Program-made: the position numbers and the translations under genes
Notes under the pieces: model-generated
What the model was told of the DNA's origin: nothing
The model's input: only the letters and a program-made list of their open reading frames with translations
Databases searched by the model: none
Assembly: GCA_022763385.1 (NCBI GenBank)
Contig: JALEGQ010000125.1
Location: 1 to 43,522 of the forward strand
Direction: 5' to 3'
Length of the DNA stretch: 43,522 bases
Source: a bacterium
Lineage (GTDB): Bacteria > Bdellovibrionota_C > UBA2361 > RFPC01
Shown here: one piece after another, positions 27,255 through 36,401 of the stretch
Position numbering within the stretch: position 1 is the stretch's first letter
Layout of the letters: the number at the start of each line of letters is the position of its first letter

Positions 27255-27433
27255 CTCGTCCTTGAAAACTTCTCAGGTCGTACATGACCCGCGAATGAAA
27301 GATCGTCAAGAACTGGTATTCTTGTAGATATCACACCGTTTTAGCGTGGCAGCCCCCTGCAAAGAGGGTGAATTGAGAAAAATTCGGATCAGATTCTACT
27401 GAAGAGTCAGAAATTCTCGCAGAGGTCACGAAC

Positions 27434-29590
27434 TCACCCCTTCAACATCCGGAGGTGCTCAAGTAGAGCCCCTGCGTCCCGGTGCGAGGGATTTCGCTCA
27501 AGCAGCGCTTCGAGATCTCTGATCCCCTCGAATCGCCTTCCAGACTTTGCTTCAAGCAGGGCCCGAGCATACAGCAACTGTTCGGAAAGCTCGTTGGCCT
27601 TCTCATACTCAACGATCAACTCCTTCGCCTCGACATAGCGCTGCTCACGCATATGCTGCATGACACGCGATAAGACTTCCCCCTCTTCCAGACGAGGAAG
27701 CGCTCTGAACCGCCGCTCATACCACGGCATGAGCGCTGCCAACTGCTCTGATCCCCCACTCCCCGAAAAATACGGAGTAGCAAAGAGCGGCCCCTGATAC
27801 AGGCACAGCCCCTCCCCTGTTGCTTGGAGCAGGTGTGACAAGAGCACGAGTGATGCTGGGCCGTGAATTTTGGCCTCATTGGTCAGCGCTGCTTGGAGCT
27901 TCTCTCGCGACGTAAGAAAGCAATACGAGGTCATACCGAACGACTGAAAGCTCTCCAACTCAGCCAGTGAGAGAAAAGGAGGGATCTCAACCACCCCCTC
28001 TGCAACTTCAGTGCTCGTCCGCCCGAGGAACCAGCTACTCACCGCACCATATGCATCCTCATCTCCCTCCCCTCCGTGAAAAAGATGCTGAAGCTGAACA
28101 GGTGCTCCGGGCAGGAGATGGGTCCCTGCTTCGAGGTACAGAACATCCCTTCCACACAACGTTGGGAGGAGCTCACGAAGCCCACCAAGCAGAGAGCCCT
28201 CTTGAGAACGATGAAAACGGAGTGAAGAAAACTCTTGGAACCATCCCTGCTTCTCAAGGAGCTCTGTGAGCATTCCTCCGCTCGGAGACCTCTCGAGAAC
28301 TACACACTCACACCCTGAACCGTCTGCATGAGGGAGTGCGCGGAGAACAGTTTGAAGGGACGCCACGGGATCTGCTCCCTCGGTTCCGATAACGACAGAG
28401 AGCGACCGAACCTCCTTGCCGGAAGCAAGCTCTTCTGAAAGGCACGCAGCCGTTCGCTCACGAGCACCACCGTCAACGATGCCGACAAACTTCTCTGCGT
28501 ACTTTTCCGGCTGAGCAGAAGAGAGTTGATGAGACGAAAAGGGAAACCCTTCGTCCTGAACCGCGGATCGGACGGTGTGATCCTGCTGCCGAACCTCTTC
28601 ATGGGTTCTTGGAGAGCGAAGATACGGGAGAGTATAGGCGGGGATGCCAACGGCACAGGCATCAGCGGAGACACTACTTGTTACGGTAAAGAGCGCATCG
28701 ATCTCTTCGAGAAAGGCCGCAAGAGACGGACTCTTATCGAGCACAACTCTCCCTCCATAGACAGCAAAGAGCGCTTCATAGCTCTCTCTTCCGGCAGACT
28801 CAGGGTGTGGTCGAAAGATCACCGAGATCTCATCACGAATCAGTAAGAGATTTACGATATGTTCATAGAGCGAGAGCTCCTGAACCGCCCACATATCTCC
28901 GTATCGGAAGAAGGGTTGTCCAGCAACCCCTACCCGGATCTGACCAGGCGAACGCCTCTCGATGTATCGGCTGAGACACTGAAGGTCATCGTGCTTCATA
29001 CTCCCCGTAACCGAGACGGTACCGGGAAGGTGGGCTTCTTCAAATTCCCCCCTGAGGTGCTCTGACCAGAGGAGGTACCGTTCGGCTCCCCCCTCACACG
29101 GAATGAGTGGCATCAGGCTCGGTTGCCGGAGATCTCTCTCACGACGATTCTTTCGTAGGTTCTGAATGCCATCTTGAAACCGTACTGTTCGAATTCCATA
29201 TCTCTCTGCCGTTCGAAGGAAGATCTGCTCGATGCTGTTCACATCGTTTCCGACAAAGAGCACATGAATGCGAGGATCCGAGAGATACGCCCTTGCCCAC
29301 TGCTGAACCTCTTCGTAGATCGGCGCACGCTCTTCATAGCTCCGTTCACACCAATCCTCCAGAGGGTGTGCCACGGGTGGTTCTGTGAACGGATCGCCCT
29401 TCTCTCTCAGTGTTGCAGAGGCGCGCTGTCCGTAGAGATGCGCAATGCTCACAAACTCAGAGCTCATCCCAAATCGCTCAAGGACCCGCTGCAACTCGTG
29501 TGAGAGAAAAACTTGATTCTCCGTGCTGACGAGAAAGAGGGCGTGGGAACCAGGAGCAATAAAGGAAGGGGAAGAATAGGCTATTTCCAT
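27434..29590 (-). CDS. Two-domain glycosyltransferase with TPR-like tail
   Basis: The first part (about 1-390) resembles GT-B enzymes of the CDP-glycerol/surface-carbohydrate type: VLFVGNDVNSIEQ, RYGIRTVRFQDGIQN, VTGSMKHDD, IFRPHPES and TVTSSVSADACAVGIP. The middle (about 400-600) looks like a GT2 family domain: SLSVVIGTEGADPVASLQTVL then VLYLEAGTHLLPGAP, though its usual DxD is not obvious. The end (about 640-718) has TPR-like helices (RYVEAKELIVEYEKAN, YARALLEAKSGRRFEGIRDLEALLERNP). Multi-domain GTs with TPRs beside flagellin genes often glycosylate flagellin. I suggest that role here by context only. The ATG at 29590 is used because the 14 codons before it are MITE sequence. It is 718 residues long and cytoplasmic, with no signal peptide. 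Confidence 0.6.
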   Translation of the reverse strand: MEIAYSSPSFIAPGSHALFLVSTENQVFLSHELQRVLERFGMSSEFVSIAHLYGQRASATLREKGDPFTEPPVAHPLEDWCERSYEERAPIYEEVQQWARAYLSDPRIHVLFVGNDVNSIEQIFLRTAERYGIRTVRFQDGIQNLRKNRRERDLRQPSLMPLIPCEGGAERYLLWSEHLRGEFEEAHLPGTVSVTGSMKHDDLQCLSRYIERRSPGQIRVGVAGQPFFRYGDMWAVQELSLYEHIVNLLLIRDEISVIFRPHPESAGRESYEALFAVYGGRVVLDKSPSLAAFLEEIDALFTVTSSVSADACAVGIPAYTLPYLRSPRTHEEVRQQDHTVRSAVQDEGFPFSSHQLSSAQPEKYAEKFVGIVDGGARERTAACLSEELASGKEVRSLSVVIGTEGADPVASLQTVLRALPHADGSGCECVVLERSPSGGMLTELLEKQGWFQEFSSLRFHRSQEGSLLGGLRELLPTLCGRDVLYLEAGTHLLPGAPVQLQHLFHGGEGDEDAYGAVSSWFLGRTSTEVAEGVVEIPPFLSLAELESFQSFGMTSYCFLTSREKLQAALTNEAKIHGPASLVLLSHLLQATGEGLCLYQGPLFATPYFSGSGGSEQLAALMPWYERRFRALPRLEEGEVLSRVMQHMREQRYVEAKELIVEYEKANELSEQLLYARALLEAKSGRRFEGIRDLEALLERNPSHRDAGALLEHLRMLKG

Positions 29591-29594
29591 ATTA

Positions 29595-29769
29595 GGCTCT
29601 GTCGGAAAAGTAGTCCTACTGCGGTTTCCCATCTGTCCGAATCTGCCGCGCCCTCCTCGTCCCGAGTACTCAGTGGCCTCATAGGCCGCTTCCGTGCTCG
29701 CTCCAACGGACTCCTCGCATCTTCGAACACCTGAAAAACCTCGCCACGGACTCCTTTTCCGACAGAGCC
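29595..29769. mobile_element. MITE-like element with 22-bp terminal inverted repeats and TA flanks
   Basis: GGCTCTGTCGGAAAAG at 29595-29610 recurs exactly as its complement at 29754-29769. One mismatch and five more matching bases extend the terminal repeats to 22 bp. TA lies directly outside both ends (29593-29594, 29770-29771), as for IS630/Tc1-type targets that duplicate TA. The 175-bp interior has a small GGCCT-CAT-AGGCC hairpin and no transposase frame, so it would depend on an IS elsewhere. It fills almost the whole gap between the CtlX-like gene stop and the glycosyltransferase start. The family assignment is inference from the TA and the end sequence. Confidence 0.75.
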
Positions 29770-29773
29770 TAGC

Positions 29774-30682
29774 TTATACCAACTCAGCAATAAGACTTCC
29801 AGCACTGGCTCCCCCATAGGTTTCGATCGTATCAAGGGGAGTATGAAGGATCTCCCCAAAGCGAGAAAAGACCTGGAGTTGTTCCTCAGTCAGTGCCTCA
29901 TGCGCCCGTGTCGACAGGAGGATAATCTTCCCACTCGCCCCGTTCAAGTACGCCAGGCTTCCGGAAAACGCCATCATCTGCTCTGCGGTGAGCTCTACCG
30001 TAGCCCGGCGAGAATCTTCAATCGCCTCTCGAACCACCGGAAGGCTCTCTTCACTCACCACTTCGGGACACCACACAAAGAGGTCTTCTGAGATCGAGAG
30101 AAGAAGCTCCGTATGGATGATCGGGGTCCCATCACCATCTGCGGCATTAAAGAGGAGCAAACGGTACCCCAAGAGCGCCGCCCATCGCTCTGCTAATCGT
30201 TCAGAAGACCGTGTCGAGGTCGCCATAAATGCTATTCGCTGTCGGCGATCGAGCACGAGCGACCCTCCCCCTTCCAAGAACTCTTTGCGTCCCTCATAAC
30301 TCGTCAGATCGACCGTGATCGGATAGCGACGTTTCAAAAACTGAATAATCTCTGGTGACCGTTCTGTCCTCCGTTCAGGTGAACGCATCGGATAGAGAAC
30401 ACAGATTCCTCCAAGCTGGAGATGAGTAGAGAACCAGTGCCGACAAAAAACAACATCCGTACTGGTGCAACCTTCCGGCGGAGAAAAGACGGTGACATTT
30501 ACTCCCCGCTCACGGAGAAGCGCAACACATCGCTCAAACTCTTGGAGCGCCTGTTTCGCTATGGCTCCCTGAGACTCCTTCTCTGCGGCACGCTGAAAGG
30601 TGTTATCTGAAGGAGTGACACTGGTCCCATAAAAATGTAGGGGCTCAACCATGAGCACCCGTGAGGTCGTTCCGTTACTCAT
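29774..30682 (-). CDS. CtlX-like amidinohydrolase homologue, probably inactive
   Basis: This 302-residue protein follows the pattern of CtlX/arginine-deiminase-like proteins (pentein fold): VLMVEPLHFY at the start, CVLYPMRSPERRTER, FLEGGGSLVLDR, the IIHTELLL histidine segment and LDTIETYGGASAGSLIAEL at the end. As I recall the family, the end reads GGGSARCM with the catalytic cysteine and then AEIFLP. Here that cysteine is Ser, the arginine before it is Gly, and the protein stops after AELV. The substrate-binding PNNW after DxxF reads CRHW. It is therefore likely a pseudoenzyme or has another substrate. It starts 25 nt after aroB, within the same transcript, and a MITE begins two bases past its stop region. 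Confidence 0.7.
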   Translation of the reverse strand: MSNGTTSRVLMVEPLHFYGTSVTPSDNTFQRAAEKESQGAIAKQALQEFERCVALLRERGVNVTVFSPPEGCTSTDVVFCRHWFSTHLQLGGICVLYPMRSPERRTERSPEIIQFLKRRYPITVDLTSYEGRKEFLEGGGSLVLDRRQRIAFMATSTRSSERLAERWAALLGYRLLLFNAADGDGTPIIHTELLLSISEDLFVWCPEVVSEESLPVVREAIEDSRRATVELTAEQMMAFSGSLAYLNGASGKIILLSTRAHEALTEEQLQVFSRFGEILHTPLDTIETYGGASAGSLIAELV

Positions 30683-30707
30683 ATCATCCGCTGCAGACTA
30701 CTCATCC

Positions 30708-31826
30708 TCACCCGTGCTTCCTCTCGTCTCCGTCAAGGCAAGAGAGGAACTGTTCAAACACCGCTCTCACGGTCTCAAGAGGCACCCTTTGATCAACATC
30801 TCCTCGCCCCATCCCACCGAGGAGGGTCCATGAGATCACTCCACCGCTGTTCTTCTTATCTCTCTCGAGAAAAGGAAGGAGTTCGTCAAACGCTACCTTC
30901 TTCGGGAAAATAGGAAGCAAACCGAGCTCTTGAATCCCTGAAAAAAGGAGTTGAAATTCATCCGGTGCAAACATTCCCAACTCCCGAGAGAGGAGTCCCT
31001 CAGCCACCATCCCAAGTCCAACGGCTTCTCCGTGCAGCAGAGGAAACTCATCGGCTCCTTCCGGGTGACGATGAGAAAAGCTCTCAAAAGCATGGCCGAA
31101 AGTATGTCCAAAATTCAAGAGTTTTCGCATTCCTCGCTCTTTCTCATCTGCAACAACGATATCTCGCTTGAGAACACAGGAGCGGTGAATGAGCTCCTCC
31201 GAGATGCACCGTATCCCGTCTTTCTTTACCGACGAGACAACCTCATTGAAATATGACCGATCTCGAATCGCCCCATGCTTTAAGACCTCCGCGTAGCCAG
31301 AACGAAGCTCTCGCTCCGGAAGGCTCTCAAGAAACTCCGTTCCGATCAGAACGGCTTCAGGCTGACAAAAGGTTCCAACAATATTCTTTGTTCCCCCGAG
31401 GTTAATCCCCGTCTTGCCTCCAACACTCGCATCAACCTGTGCGAGGAGCGTTGTTGGAATATTGAGGAAGCGCATCCCTCGCATATAAGTGCTCGCTGCA
31501 AATCCACCGAGGTCAGTTATCATGCCACCTCCGAGATGAATCACGAGAGAACTCCGGTCTCCGCGGTGCTCAAGAAAAAACTGCCAGAGCTTTTCAGCAG
31601 ACGAGAGCGATTTAGATATCTCACCAGGAGGAAGAAGAACGGTCGGTGCACACCTTACCTGCTCGGGAAGCACGGCAGACCACCGCTCAAGGATCTGTTG
31701 CTCGCTGACTAAAAAAATATTGGAGTACTCGGTTGTATGAAGGAAGTGGCGTAACTCCTCAGTTACGGAAGAAGAGATGGTGATCTCATACGAATGTGTT
31801 GGCGAGCAACGAACTTCGACCCTCAT
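30708..31826 (-). CDS. aroB: 3-dehydroquinate synthase
   Basis: This NAD- and metal-dependent enzyme of 372 residues converts DAHP to 3-dehydroquinate. Motifs are LGGGMITDLGGFAASTYMRG, IPTTLLAQVDASVGGKTGIN, the metal ligands in SGYAEVLKHG, NFGHTFGHA and LLHGEAVGLGM. Its ATG overlaps the aroF stop as ATGA. It is the last recognisable pathway gene of the trp-aro operon. Confidence 0.96.
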   Translation of the reverse strand: MRVEVRCSPTHSYEITISSSVTEELRHFLHTTEYSNIFLVSEQQILERWSAVLPEQVRCAPTVLLPPGEISKSLSSAEKLWQFFLEHRGDRSSLVIHLGGGMITDLGGFAASTYMRGMRFLNIPTTLLAQVDASVGGKTGINLGGTKNIVGTFCQPEAVLIGTEFLESLPERELRSGYAEVLKHGAIRDRSYFNEVVSSVKKDGIRCISEELIHRSCVLKRDIVVADEKERGMRKLLNFGHTFGHAFESFSHRHPEGADEFPLLHGEAVGLGMVAEGLLSRELGMFAPDEFQLLFSGIQELGLLPIFPKKVAFDELLPFLERDKKNSGGVISWTLLGGMGRGDVDQRVPLETVRAVFEQFLSCLDGDERKHG

Positions 31827-32845
31827 GGCTCAATCACCTCCCGCAGCTTCCTTATCTTTTCGATGAGCCTCTTCGATTCCTCAAAGTTCAGGGTCTGTTG
31901 GCCATCAGAAAAAGCCCGTTCCGGCACCGGTGCCACTTCGAGAATAAGGCCATCACATCCGGCTGCCACCGCTGCAAGCGCGACGGCGGGAACCCATCGC
32001 CGAACTCCGATCGCGTGCGACGGATCAACGATGACGGGGAGATGCGTCCGCTCCTTCAGCGCCGGTACCGCATTGATATCGAGGGTATTTCGGTAGGCCC
32101 GCTCAAACGTTCGAATACCCCGTTCACAGAGTACGAGTTTTTCATTTCCACTTGAGAATACGTATTCCGCAGCGTGAAGAAACTCATCTAAGGTGGTCGA
32201 CATTCCACGCTTCAAGAGCACTGGTTTATCCACCTTACCGAGCTCCGCGAGCAGTGTGAAGTTCTGAGCATTCCTCGCACCGACCTGAAACATATCGACG
32301 TAATCATGAAGTGCTTCGATCTGCTCCGTTGCGAGTACTTCGGTAATGATCTTAATTCCTGCAGCCTGAGCCTTCTCATGCCACATCCGAAGCCCCTCTA
32401 AGCCGACTCCACGAAAAGAGTACGGTGAGGTCCGAGGCTTGTAGACCCCTCCTCGCATCAACGACACTCCGACTGACTGAAGGTGCTCAATCACCTGATC
32501 GATCTGATCCTCATCCTCAATCGAGCACGGACCTGCTGCAAGGGTAAGGGCCCCTTCCTCAAAGGAGACGCCATCACCGAGATCAACGGAAGAGGGGGCG
32601 ACTCTCCACTCTCGAGAGACCAACTTATAGGGAGCAGTAACGCGGTGCACATCACGAACGCCTTCGAGGTGGCCAATCTTACGAATATCGAGATCTTTCG
32701 GTGTATCGAGTACGAGGTACCGAGTTCTCTGGGTTGTTACCGGTGTTACCCGACACTGAAGCCCCTCAAGCTTCTTGATCAGCGTTGACTCTTCCGGTGT
32801 AAGTTCCACGGCCGGTGGTGAGTCAAGGTGAAGTTGTACGATCAT
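31823..32845 (-). CDS. aroF: DAHP synthase, type I beta, with N-terminal regulatory domain
   Basis: The 340-residue enzyme condenses PEP and erythrose-4-phosphate, the committed shikimate step. Residues 1 to about 75 form a ferredoxin-like/ACT-type domain of the kind that senses aromatic amino acids in related enzymes (Thermotoga-type). The barrel has AAGPCSIED, MRGGVYKPRTSPYSFRG, QVGARNAQNF, VLLKRGMS, LCERGIRTFE and VDPSHAIG. It overlaps trpA and aroB by four bases each. Placing this enzyme inside the trp operon implies joint supply of precursor and end product. Confidence 0.95.
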   Translation of the reverse strand: MIVQLHLDSPPAVELTPEESTLIKKLEGLQCRVTPVTTQRTRYLVLDTPKDLDIRKIGHLEGVRDVHRVTAPYKLVSREWRVAPSSVDLGDGVSFEEGALTLAAGPCSIEDEDQIDQVIEHLQSVGVSLMRGGVYKPRTSPYSFRGVGLEGLRMWHEKAQAAGIKIITEVLATEQIEALHDYVDMFQVGARNAQNFTLLAELGKVDKPVLLKRGMSTTLDEFLHAAEYVFSSGNEKLVLCERGIRTFERAYRNTLDINAVPALKERTHLPVIVDPSHAIGVRRWVPAVALAAVAAGCDGLILEVAPVPERAFSDGQQTLNFEESKRLIEKIRKLREVIEP

Positions 32846-33678
32846 CTGGGATCTCCTTCTCGTATCTCAGCAACAAAACGGTGAATGGCCTCTTTCTCAA
32901 CTCCGTGCTCTTCTAGTTGTCGGAGAAACGCCGTTCCAACAATCGCACCATCAGCATACCGCGTTACTGCTGTAAAGCTCTCCCGATCGGAGATGCCAAA
33001 ACCGACAATAAGGGGACTCCGGAGTGAGAGCGCCTCGATACGAGCAAGATACCGATCACGCTCCTCTTTCGCATCGGTGATGGCTCCGGTGATAGAGGGA
33101 GATGAAACCACGTACAGAAAAGAGCTGGAAGCCTCATCAAACGCTCGAATTCGCTTCTCGGAGGTGTGCGGTGTGATCAAAAAAACATTCGAAAGTTCTC
33201 GCTCACGAAAAAGCGCCTCATACTGCGCTGAATAGACCGAGAGAGGAAGATCCGGAAGGATCACCCCATCGGCACCTGCGTCTGCTATCTCATCGAGAAA
33301 TCGCTCTACACCAAACTGGAGTACGGGGTTGTAATATCCCATAAGAAAGATCGGCAGATCGCACTCTTTCCGAATCTCTCGTACCTGTTCGATGACCCGA
33401 GAAACACACATGCCGTTCTCGAGAGCTCGCATACTTGATCGTTGAATAACAGGCCCATCGGCAAGTGGATCTGAGTACGGTATGCCGATCTCAATAAAAT
33501 CAACCGAGGCCTCCTCAAGGTGTCGTGCAATTTCAACCGTTGAGCAGTGCTCAGGAAAACCCGCCGTATAAAAGACAGAAAGGAGTGGCGAGGTCCTCTG
33601 CTCCTCCTTTTCAAACACACGCATTCTTTTTGATACTCGCACCGTATCCAAGGCTATCACTCCCTGCTTCTTATTCAC
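32842..33678 (-). CDS. trpA: Tryptophan synthase alpha chain
   Basis: The alpha subunit (278 residues as called) cleaves indole-3-glycerol phosphate and passes indole to Trp[20 protein letters not shown] holds the catalytic Glu and Asp. [29 protein letters not shown] and [10 protein letters not shown] follow. The start is unsure: GTG 33678 overlaps trpB by eight bases, GTG 33642 and ATG 33624 are nearer to the family N-terminus, and none has a strong ribosome site. The stop overlaps aroF as ATGA. Confidence 0.94.
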   Translation of the reverse strand: MNKKQGVIALDTVRVSKRMRVFEKEEQRTSPLLSVFYTAGFPEHCSTVEIARHLEEASVDFIEIGIPYSDPLADGPVIQRSSMRALENGMCVSRVIEQVREIRKECDLPIFLMGYYNPVLQFGVERFLDEIADAGADGVILPDLPLSVYSAQYEALFRERELSNVFLITPHTSEKRIRAFDEASSSFLYVVSSPSITGAITDAKEERDRYLARIEALSLRSPLIVGFGISDRESFTAVTRYADGAIVGTAFLRQLEEHGVEKEAIHRFVAEIREGDPR

Positions 33679-34897
33679 TTTCACCGAGGCCGTGAGCCAT
33701 ATAGGTCTCCATATCCTTGTCACCACGACCAGAAAGGTTCACCACGATCACCTCCCCCTGAGAACGCTCCATCTTTGCAAGCTCCGCCAACGCGTGAGCA
33801 GTTTCAAGCGCTGGAATAATCCCCTCTCGGCGAGAGAGCTGGACCGCAGCTCGAAGGGCCTCCTCATCAGAGATAGAAGCAAATCGTACTCTTCCTGTCT
33901 CGAAGAGATGAGCGTGTTGTGGACCGATCCCCGGGTAGTCGAGTCCGGCAGACACCGAGTGAGCCTCTTCTACCTGGCCATCTTCATCCTGCATGAACAG
34001 GGTCATGCTTCCGTGAAGGACCCCCTTTCGCCCGAGGGCAGTCGTCGCGGCACTCTTTCCCGAAGTGAGGCCCTCTCCCGCAGCCTCCACTCCAACGAGC
34101 CGCACCTGCTTCTCACTCAGATAGTGATAGAAGATACCGATCGCGTTACTCCCTCCCCCAACACAGGCCACAATGGTGTCAGGAGAACTTCGACCGATCT
34201 TCTCGGTTAGCTGCTGCTGTAGCTCTGCACTGATGACCGACTGAAAACGAGCAACCATATCAGGGAACGGATGAGGGCCTACCACTGAACCGATAATGTA
34301 GTGGGTATCAACAGGATGAGCGATCCAATCTCGCATCGCTTCGTTCGTCGCATCTTTCAGAGTACGACTCCCCGAGGTTGCTGGAATGACATTGGCACCA
34401 AGCATCTTCATCCGCTTTACATTCGGAGCCTGGCGAGCAATATCGAGCTCTCCCATATAGACATCACACTGGAGCCCAAGCCGTGCACACGCCGTTGCAG
34501 TGGCAACTCCGTGTTGGCCAGCCCCGGTCTCTGCAATGACTCTCGTTTTTCCGAGTCGTTTCGCTAGAAGCGCCTGCCCAATAGCGTTGTTAATCTTGTG
34601 CGCACCGGTGTGGTTGAGGTCTTCACGCTTTAGATAGATCTGTGCCCCGAGATCCTCACTCAGCCGCTCAGCAAAATACAGCGGTGTTGGACGCCCAACG
34701 TAATCCGCGAGGAAACCTTGGAACTCTCGTTCAAAGCCGGGATCGCCCAGAATCGACAGGTATCTCTCTGACAGCTCTTCAATATTCGGAAAGAGTAACT
34801 CCGGGACGAATTGCCCTCCAAACTCTCCGTAATATCCCCGCTCATCTACTCCACAAGCCTCTGGCGATGAAGTATTCGTCCCCTCATCCGACTTCAT
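33671..34897 (-). CDS. trpB: Tryptophan synthase beta chain
   Basis: This PLP enzyme of 408 residues joins indole and serine. [12 protein letters not shown] begins the domain. [21 protein letters not shown] includes the PLP lysine. [13 protein letters not shown] and [12 protein letters not shown] bind the cofactor phosphate, and SGRGDKDM ends the protein. It is the usual TrpB1 type that pairs with TrpA. The ATG overlaps the trpF stop as ATGA. Confidence 0.97.
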   Translation of the reverse strand: MKSDEGTNTSSPEACGVDERGYYGEFGGQFVPELLFPNIEELSERYLSILGDPGFEREFQGFLADYVGRPTPLYFAERLSEDLGAQIYLKREDLNHTGAHKINNAIGQALLAKRLGKTRVIAETGAGQHGVATATACARLGLQCDVYMGELDIARQAPNVKRMKMLGANVIPATSGSRTLKDATNEAMRDWIAHPVDTHYIIGSVVGPHPFPDMVARFQSVISAELQQQLTEKIGRSSPDTIVACVGGGSNAIGIFYHYLSEKQVRLVGVEAAGEGLTSGKSAATTALGRKGVLHGSMTLFMQDEDGQVEEAHSVSAGLDYPGIGPQHAHLFETGRVRFASISDEEALRAAVQLSRREGIIPALETAHALAELAKMERSQGEVIVVNLSGRGDKDMETYMAHGLGESE

Positions 34898-35577
34898 CCT
34901 GCTCCTCCAGAAACACCGAGTTCCTCTAAAAAATTCCGTACCTGAACACTCTCTTTCTCACCCGGAGCGCTCTCGAATCGGCTGTTGAGATCAACTCCCT
35001 TCATCTGTGGGAAACGTCTGGCCAATCGAAGCACCTCCTCTGCATCGTTCGGTGAAACTCCACCAGCGAGGAGAAAAGGAACCTCTCCTCGATAGTGTTC
35101 CAACAGGTCCCAAGAAAACTTCTCTCCACTCCCTCCTCGAAGCTCCTGCTCTTGACCAGAATCCACCGGTTTTCGCCGAGTATCAAAGAGCAGCACATCG
35201 ATAATTCCGAGGTACTCACTCGCTGCTTCGATATCCTCTACTTCGGCGACCAGTATGGACTTCCAGAGAGACACTCCCAAGGGCTTCAATGAGGAAGAGA
35301 GCTGTCGCACCGTCGCGGCGCTTTCAGAACCGTGTAACTGTACCACATCGAGCGTGAGTTCTCGCACGTAGGAGAGCACCTCCTCCGGGGAGTGATCTTG
35401 AAAGACCCCTACGGCCTGCGCCTCCGGTGGGAGTAACGACCGAAGTCGCTTGCCCTTCTCCCGAGAAAGTGCCCGTGGAGAGGTGGAAACAAAAAGGAAT
35501 CCAAATGCCTGAATCGGCAGCGACCGCATCCGCCGCAAAGAATCCTCTGAGGTATTCCCGCACACCTTAACAAACAT
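34894..35577 (-). CDS. trpF: Phosphoribosylanthranilate isomerase
   Basis: This small TIM barrel performs the third step of the tryptophan branch. [13 protein letters not shown] carries the catalytic cysteine, and [17 protein letters not shown] and [13 protein letters not shown] follow. The ATG at 35577 gives 227 residues and lies inside the last codons of trpC, with GAGG nine bases upstream. The longer frame to 35637 adds residues with no family match. It is separate from trpC, not fused as in enterobacteria. Confidence 0.94.
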   Translation of the reverse strand: MFVKVCGNTSEDSLRRMRSLPIQAFGFLFVSTSPRALSREKGKRLRSLLPPEAQAVGVFQDHSPEEVLSYVRELTLDVVQLHGSESAATVRQLSSSLKPLGVSLWKSILVAEVEDIEAASEYLGIIDVLLFDTRRKPVDSGQEQELRGGSGEKFSWDLLEHYRGEVPFLLAGGVSPNDAEEVLRLARRFPQMKGVDLNSRFESAPGEKESVQVRNFLEELGVSGGAG

Positions 35578-36370
35578 GGAGGAGCGCCTCCGCCTGCCGG
35601 ATAAAGGCCCGACAAGCCTCTTCGGGTCGACTCTCACTCATGAACCGCTCTCCAATCAGAAAACCACGAAATCCAAGTTGTCTGAGCGCAACGAGCTCTG
35701 CTGCCGTACGAATACCACTCTCTGACACCGCCACATGAGAGGACGGAATCTGTGGGAAGAGTGTGTACGAGGTCTCAAGATCAACGACAAAAGTCTTCAG
35801 ATCTCTATTGTTTACTCCGATGGCATCAACCGCTTCAAAGGGGACTCGCTCAAGCTCCTCCTGACTGTGAACCTCTACGAGAACTTCAAGGTTGAGCTCT
35901 CGCGCCAACGTACCGAAGCGTTTCATCTGATCTTCGGTAAGCGCAGCAGCGATGAGGAGGATAACATCTGCCCCGATCGAACGAGCCTCAATGATCTGAT
36001 ACTCATCAATGATAAAATCCTTTCGAAGGATCGGACAGAAATTGTGTGAGCGCACATTCGAGAGATCTTCGGCAGTACCCCCGAAAAATTTCTTATCGGT
36101 AAGAATGGAAAGCGCTGAGGATCCGGCCTGCATATATCCGCTTGCAACGGTGAGGACATCAGCGAACTCGTGAAGGAATCCGCGCGAGGGAGAGCGGCGC
36201 TTAAACTCAGCGATCACTCCGATACGATCTTCTCTTCGGAGGTATTCTGTCAGCGAAACAGGCGGACTGTGGAAATAGGCGCTCTTTTCGAGGAGCTCAA
36301 TGGGATAAAGCGCTTTGCGCTCGTCGACTTCCCGTCTCTTCTCCGCCAGGATCTCTTCTAGTATCGTCAC
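35567..36370 (-). CDS. trpC: Indole-3-glycerol phosphate synthase
   Basis: The 267-residue barrel closes the indole ring. TILEEILAEKRREVDERK is the normal N-terminus; VIAEFKRRSPSRG, ILTDKKFFGG, ILRKDFIIDEYQI, IGVNNRDLKTF and VAVSESGI follow with the catalytic Lys and Glu. The frame is open to 36718, but most of that lies inside trpD. I chose GTG 36370 because AGGAG lies six bases upstream and the peptide then starts like its family. That leaves a 31-nt gap after trpD, the only sizeable gap between trpE and aroB. Confidence 0.93.
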   Translation of the reverse strand: MTILEEILAEKRREVDERKALYPIELLEKSAYFHSPPVSLTEYLRREDRIGVIAEFKRRSPSRGFLHEFADVLTVASGYMQAGSSALSILTDKKFFGGTAEDLSNVRSHNFCPILRKDFIIDEYQIIEARSIGADVILLIAAALTEDQMKRFGTLARELNLEVLVEVHSQEELERVPFEAVDAIGVNNRDLKTFVVDLETSYTLFPQIPSSHVAVSESGIRTAAELVALRQLGFRGFLIGERFMSESRPEEACRAFIRQAEALLHVC

Positions 36371-36401
36371 CTCGTACTCCTGCTCCCTCACTCGCTTTTC
36401 T

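Noticed and set aside
27255..27433. Sigma-28 or sigma-54 flagellin promoter
   Set aside because: No match to either consensus on the minus strand. TTGACG at 27304-27309 has a poor -10 (CATGTA) at 17 bp, too weak to call.
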